DNA from: Cyanophora paradoxa | Lineage: Eukaryota; Glaucocystophyceae; Cyanophorales; Cyanophoraceae | Direction of reading: 5' to 3' | NCBI GenBank assembly: GCA_004431415.1 | Contig: QPMI01000107.1 | Location: 1 to 64,000, forward strand | DNA length: 64,000 nt | Shown: positions 61,701-64,000 of the stretch, piece after piece | Layout of the letters: each line of letters begins with the position of its first letter | Numbering within the stretch: the stretch's first letter is position 1 | Position numbers and translations under genes: made by a program | The notes under the pieces: generated by a model | Told to the model about the DNA's origin: nothing | The model's database searches: none | The model's input: the letters and a program-made list of their open reading frames with translations, nothing else

Positions 61701-63600
61701 CGTTGCCGCGGGCGATGCCCGGGCAGATGGAGACCTGGCTCACGTCGCCGGAGAGCTGCAGCGTCGCCAGCACGGTGACGTTCGTGTTGCTCGCGTTCGT
61801 CGCGACCCGCGAGTACTGCCACGTCTTCACGCACGAGGGCGCCAGGTTCTGCCCGTAAATCTGCGCGGCGCCCGGTCGGCCAAAGCGCCACGCCGGCGGA
61901 GCGGGGCGGAGGCGGCGGCGGCGGCGCATGCGCACGATGCCCGAGGCGAAGGTGACGTTGGAGGCGTGGTCGGTGACGTAGTCGGCGGCGGCGGCGGTGT
62001 CCGTGAAGGCGTCCGGCGTGACGGGCGTGATCCCGAAGACGCTCTCCATGAGATCGTTGAAGTCGGTCTGCGGCTTGATGCCCGAGTTGAGCCCCGTCGC
62101 CGTCGGGTCCGTCTGCCGCCCGGGCAGGTCCCCGTCCGCGAAGATGGGCACGCCTGCGCCGGGGGCGCCCCGTCGGCCGGCGCGAGGGCGCGGGGAAAGC
62201 CCCGCGCACCGTTTGCGCGGGCCCTGTCGACGATTTGCTGCAGTTCTCCGACGGCCATCCGCTGCGGCAGCGTCAGTGTCGACGCGCGCGGGGCCGCGGG
62301 CAGCGCCGGCGGCGCTTGCGCACGCGGTTGCGGGGCAGTACGACGGCCTTGGGGCGCTGCGTGTTGCTGCCGAGGCGGGTGGTGAGCTGCGACGCGTCCG
62401 CGAAGGTGCAGTCGAAGCCGAGGCGCGTGAGAGCGCCAAACATGCCCTGCGCCCGCGCGTCGGGCGGCGTCGGGGGCGCGAGGGTGCGGCCGGCGCACCG
62501 CCGTCTGGGACATGTAGCGGCCGATCATCTCTGCGAGGGGAGAAGAGCGTCGGGTGCCGGGACGGGTGTCGAGGCGCGGGGGCGGGGCGCACGGTCGGCG
62601 GCCGAGGTCCAGAGGAAGACGATCTCGGGGCGCGGGTTGCGGGTGGACTTGGGGAGGAGGCTGCAGAACTCGCGCCGGGTGGGGCACTCGGTGGCGAGGT
62701 CGTCGATGGAGTCGAAGACGGAGGTCACCGCCGAGAGCGACGTCTTCGAGAAGCGGTCCGACGTCACCAGCCCGAACCCCCGCTCCGCCTGCCCGCCCCG
62801 CCCCGTCAGCCGCCGCCCCGCGCAGGGGGGCGCAGGGGGGCTCGGCCGGGCGCGCCAGGGGGAACCAGACGCGGTCGTTGAAGTTGAAGACGTGGACGCC
62901 GATGGCGCCGGTGAGGACGGCCTCCCAGACGGCGCTGCGCAGGTACAGGCCCTGGATCTGCGCGCCGGCCCGCCCCGCTCAGCCGCCGCCCGCGCGACGC
63001 CTTCGGACGGCGACGGGCGCACGGCCTGCGGGTCGCTGGTCTTGGCGAGGGCGGGGTCCGTGGAGGAGACGCCGATCTCGGTGGCCATGATGGGCAGGCC
63101 CGTCTGCCAGCGGACGCGCTCGAAGGCCCAGCGCGTCGAGCGCAGCTCGCTCCCCGTCGTCATGTTCGGGTAGATGTTCAGCCCGATGAAGTCTGGCCGG
63201 CCCCGGCGCGCCCCCGGCCGTCGGCGGCGGGCAGAGCGGCGGCAGGAGGCTCCCGCGCACCGAGCTTGGCGTTGGCGGAGGCGCATTCATCGGCGATCTT
63301 CTTCAGGTCCTCGGCGTTGTAGCGCCAGTCCTCCGGCCCCAGCGGGACCGCCCGCGTGGCGTAGCCGATGACGTGGTTCGGGTCTGCGGGGGGGGAGGGG
63401 GGGGGGGGGGGGGGGGGGGCGTTGGCGGGGCAGGCGGGGCGGGCGGGGCGGCGGGCGGCGGGCGGGCGCACCGAACTGCTTGACGGTGACGGCGGCGTCG
63501 CGGACGAAGCCGGCGAGGGAGTCCTCGCGCCACGCGATGAGGTCCGCCCAGCGCACGCTCTCCCGGTCGTACGACTGCCCCCCCCCGCCCCACTCAGGCC

Positions 63601-63633
<33 letters not shown>

Positions 63634-64000
63634 TGGGGCGGGGCGGCGGGCACCTCGGGCATCCGCACGGTGGTGAAGGAGCCGAAGGTGGAGCCCCAGC
63701 GGGCGTTGAGGGCGCTGATGGCCCCGCCGAAGCGGCGCTGCAGGTGCAGCCGGAACGCCTCCTCCGACGGCGGGTCGTAGCCCTGCTGCCGTTGCGTCAA
63801 CCTGCCCCACCCCCGTCATCAGCCGCCGGCGGCGCCCCGGGGGGCGGAGCGGGGCGTGGGGGACGCGGCCGCCGCGCACCCCCCGATGTAGCCCATCTGG
63901 TTGCCGATGATCCACCCCCCGATCGTCTCCTCGTTGCTGTACCTGCTGACCACCGCCTGCAGGTACTCCTTGAACTGCGCCCGCGCCTGCCGCGCCGCGC
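58715..64000 (-). CDS. Membrane-anchored GH42-like (clan GH-A) glycoside hydrolase-like protein, 5' end outside window
   Basis: A multi-exon leftward gene; the N-terminal exons lie beyond 64000. Conserved pieces in order are QFKEYLQAVVSRYSNEETIG with WIIGNQMGYIGG, FRLHLQRRFGGAISALNARW with GSTFGSF (the GH42 L-x-x-x-Y-x-x-x-x-x-L-N-x-x-W-G-x-x-F signature), DFIGLNIYPNMTTGSELRST, and GLPIMATEIGVSSTDP, where E fits the nucleophile. Trimerisation-like segments follow (MFGALTRLGFDCTFADASQL and FFKILIFPNVYIMNEAEANN). The C-terminus is a membrane helix YYIVWAVTAGAAAFISITVR ending YCATKL at 58715. The acid/base position reads N-Q instead of N-E. Introns are short, C- or G-rich, with GTGCG donors. Confidence 0.6.
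63388..63419. repeat. Poly-G tract inside an intron
   Basis: A run of about 32 bases, almost all G, on the plus strand. It lies within an intron of the minus-strand hydrolase gene, where it forms a poly-C stretch before the acceptor. The length is likely unstable and hard to sequence. Confidence 0.85.

Overview
The window is eukaryotic nuclear DNA, about 60-65% GC. The two host genes on the right are cut by many short introns (about 55-90 bp). These run GT to AG, with 5' splice sites mostly reading GTGCG. Secreted and membrane proteins, a REJ module and GC-rich introns suggest a unicellular alga or other protist. A stramenopile or haptophyte is plausible, but the sequence does not settle it.

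Bases 1-12,940 look like a decayed insertion of a eukaryotic DNA virus or virus-like mobile element. Genes are compact and intron-less, on both strands. They include a helicase of the herpesvirus origin-binding-protein type, a YqaJ-type exonuclease, several small proteins with a C-terminal membrane segment, and a tandem pair of paralogous unknown genes. Most are broken by one-base frameshifts. A 26.7 kb exon in the same window is uninterrupted, so the breaks are unlikely to be sequencing error and more likely true decay. The element also carries two repeat families. One is a TGACGTA-bearing element in four copies (about 0.4-1.8 kb). The other is a hairpin with an AT-rich core, in one copy at 6.7 kb, one at 10.06 kb and an array of four at 10.4-10.74 kb. 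I found no capsid, packaging ATPase or DNA polymerase.

Bases 12,940-17,500 are mostly non-coding: a 151-bp tandem repeat, GATC-rich short palindromes, TA tracts, a G-rich tract, and an inverted partial copy of exons 7-10 of the next gene.

Bases 17,516-58,243 (+) form one giant gene for a type I membrane protein of about 11,000 residues. Its order is signal peptide, GH16-like (concanavalin A-like) domain, REJ-like region, about 90 fibronectin-III-like domains, a Pro/Ser linker, a Cys-containing ectodomain, one membrane helix and a short tail. The flanks have many introns, yet the array lies in a single exon of 26,688 bp (26,389-53,076). The array is a higher-order repeat: nine domains make a unit of 2,778 bp (926 residues). 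Units are nearly identical in the core and diverged at the edges.

Bases 58,715-64,000 (-) hold the 3' part of a convergent gene for a membrane-anchored, clan GH-A (GH42-like) glycoside hydrolase-like protein. The expected acid/base glutamate appears to be glutamine. Both host genes thus encode large cell-surface proteins with carbohydrate-active folds.
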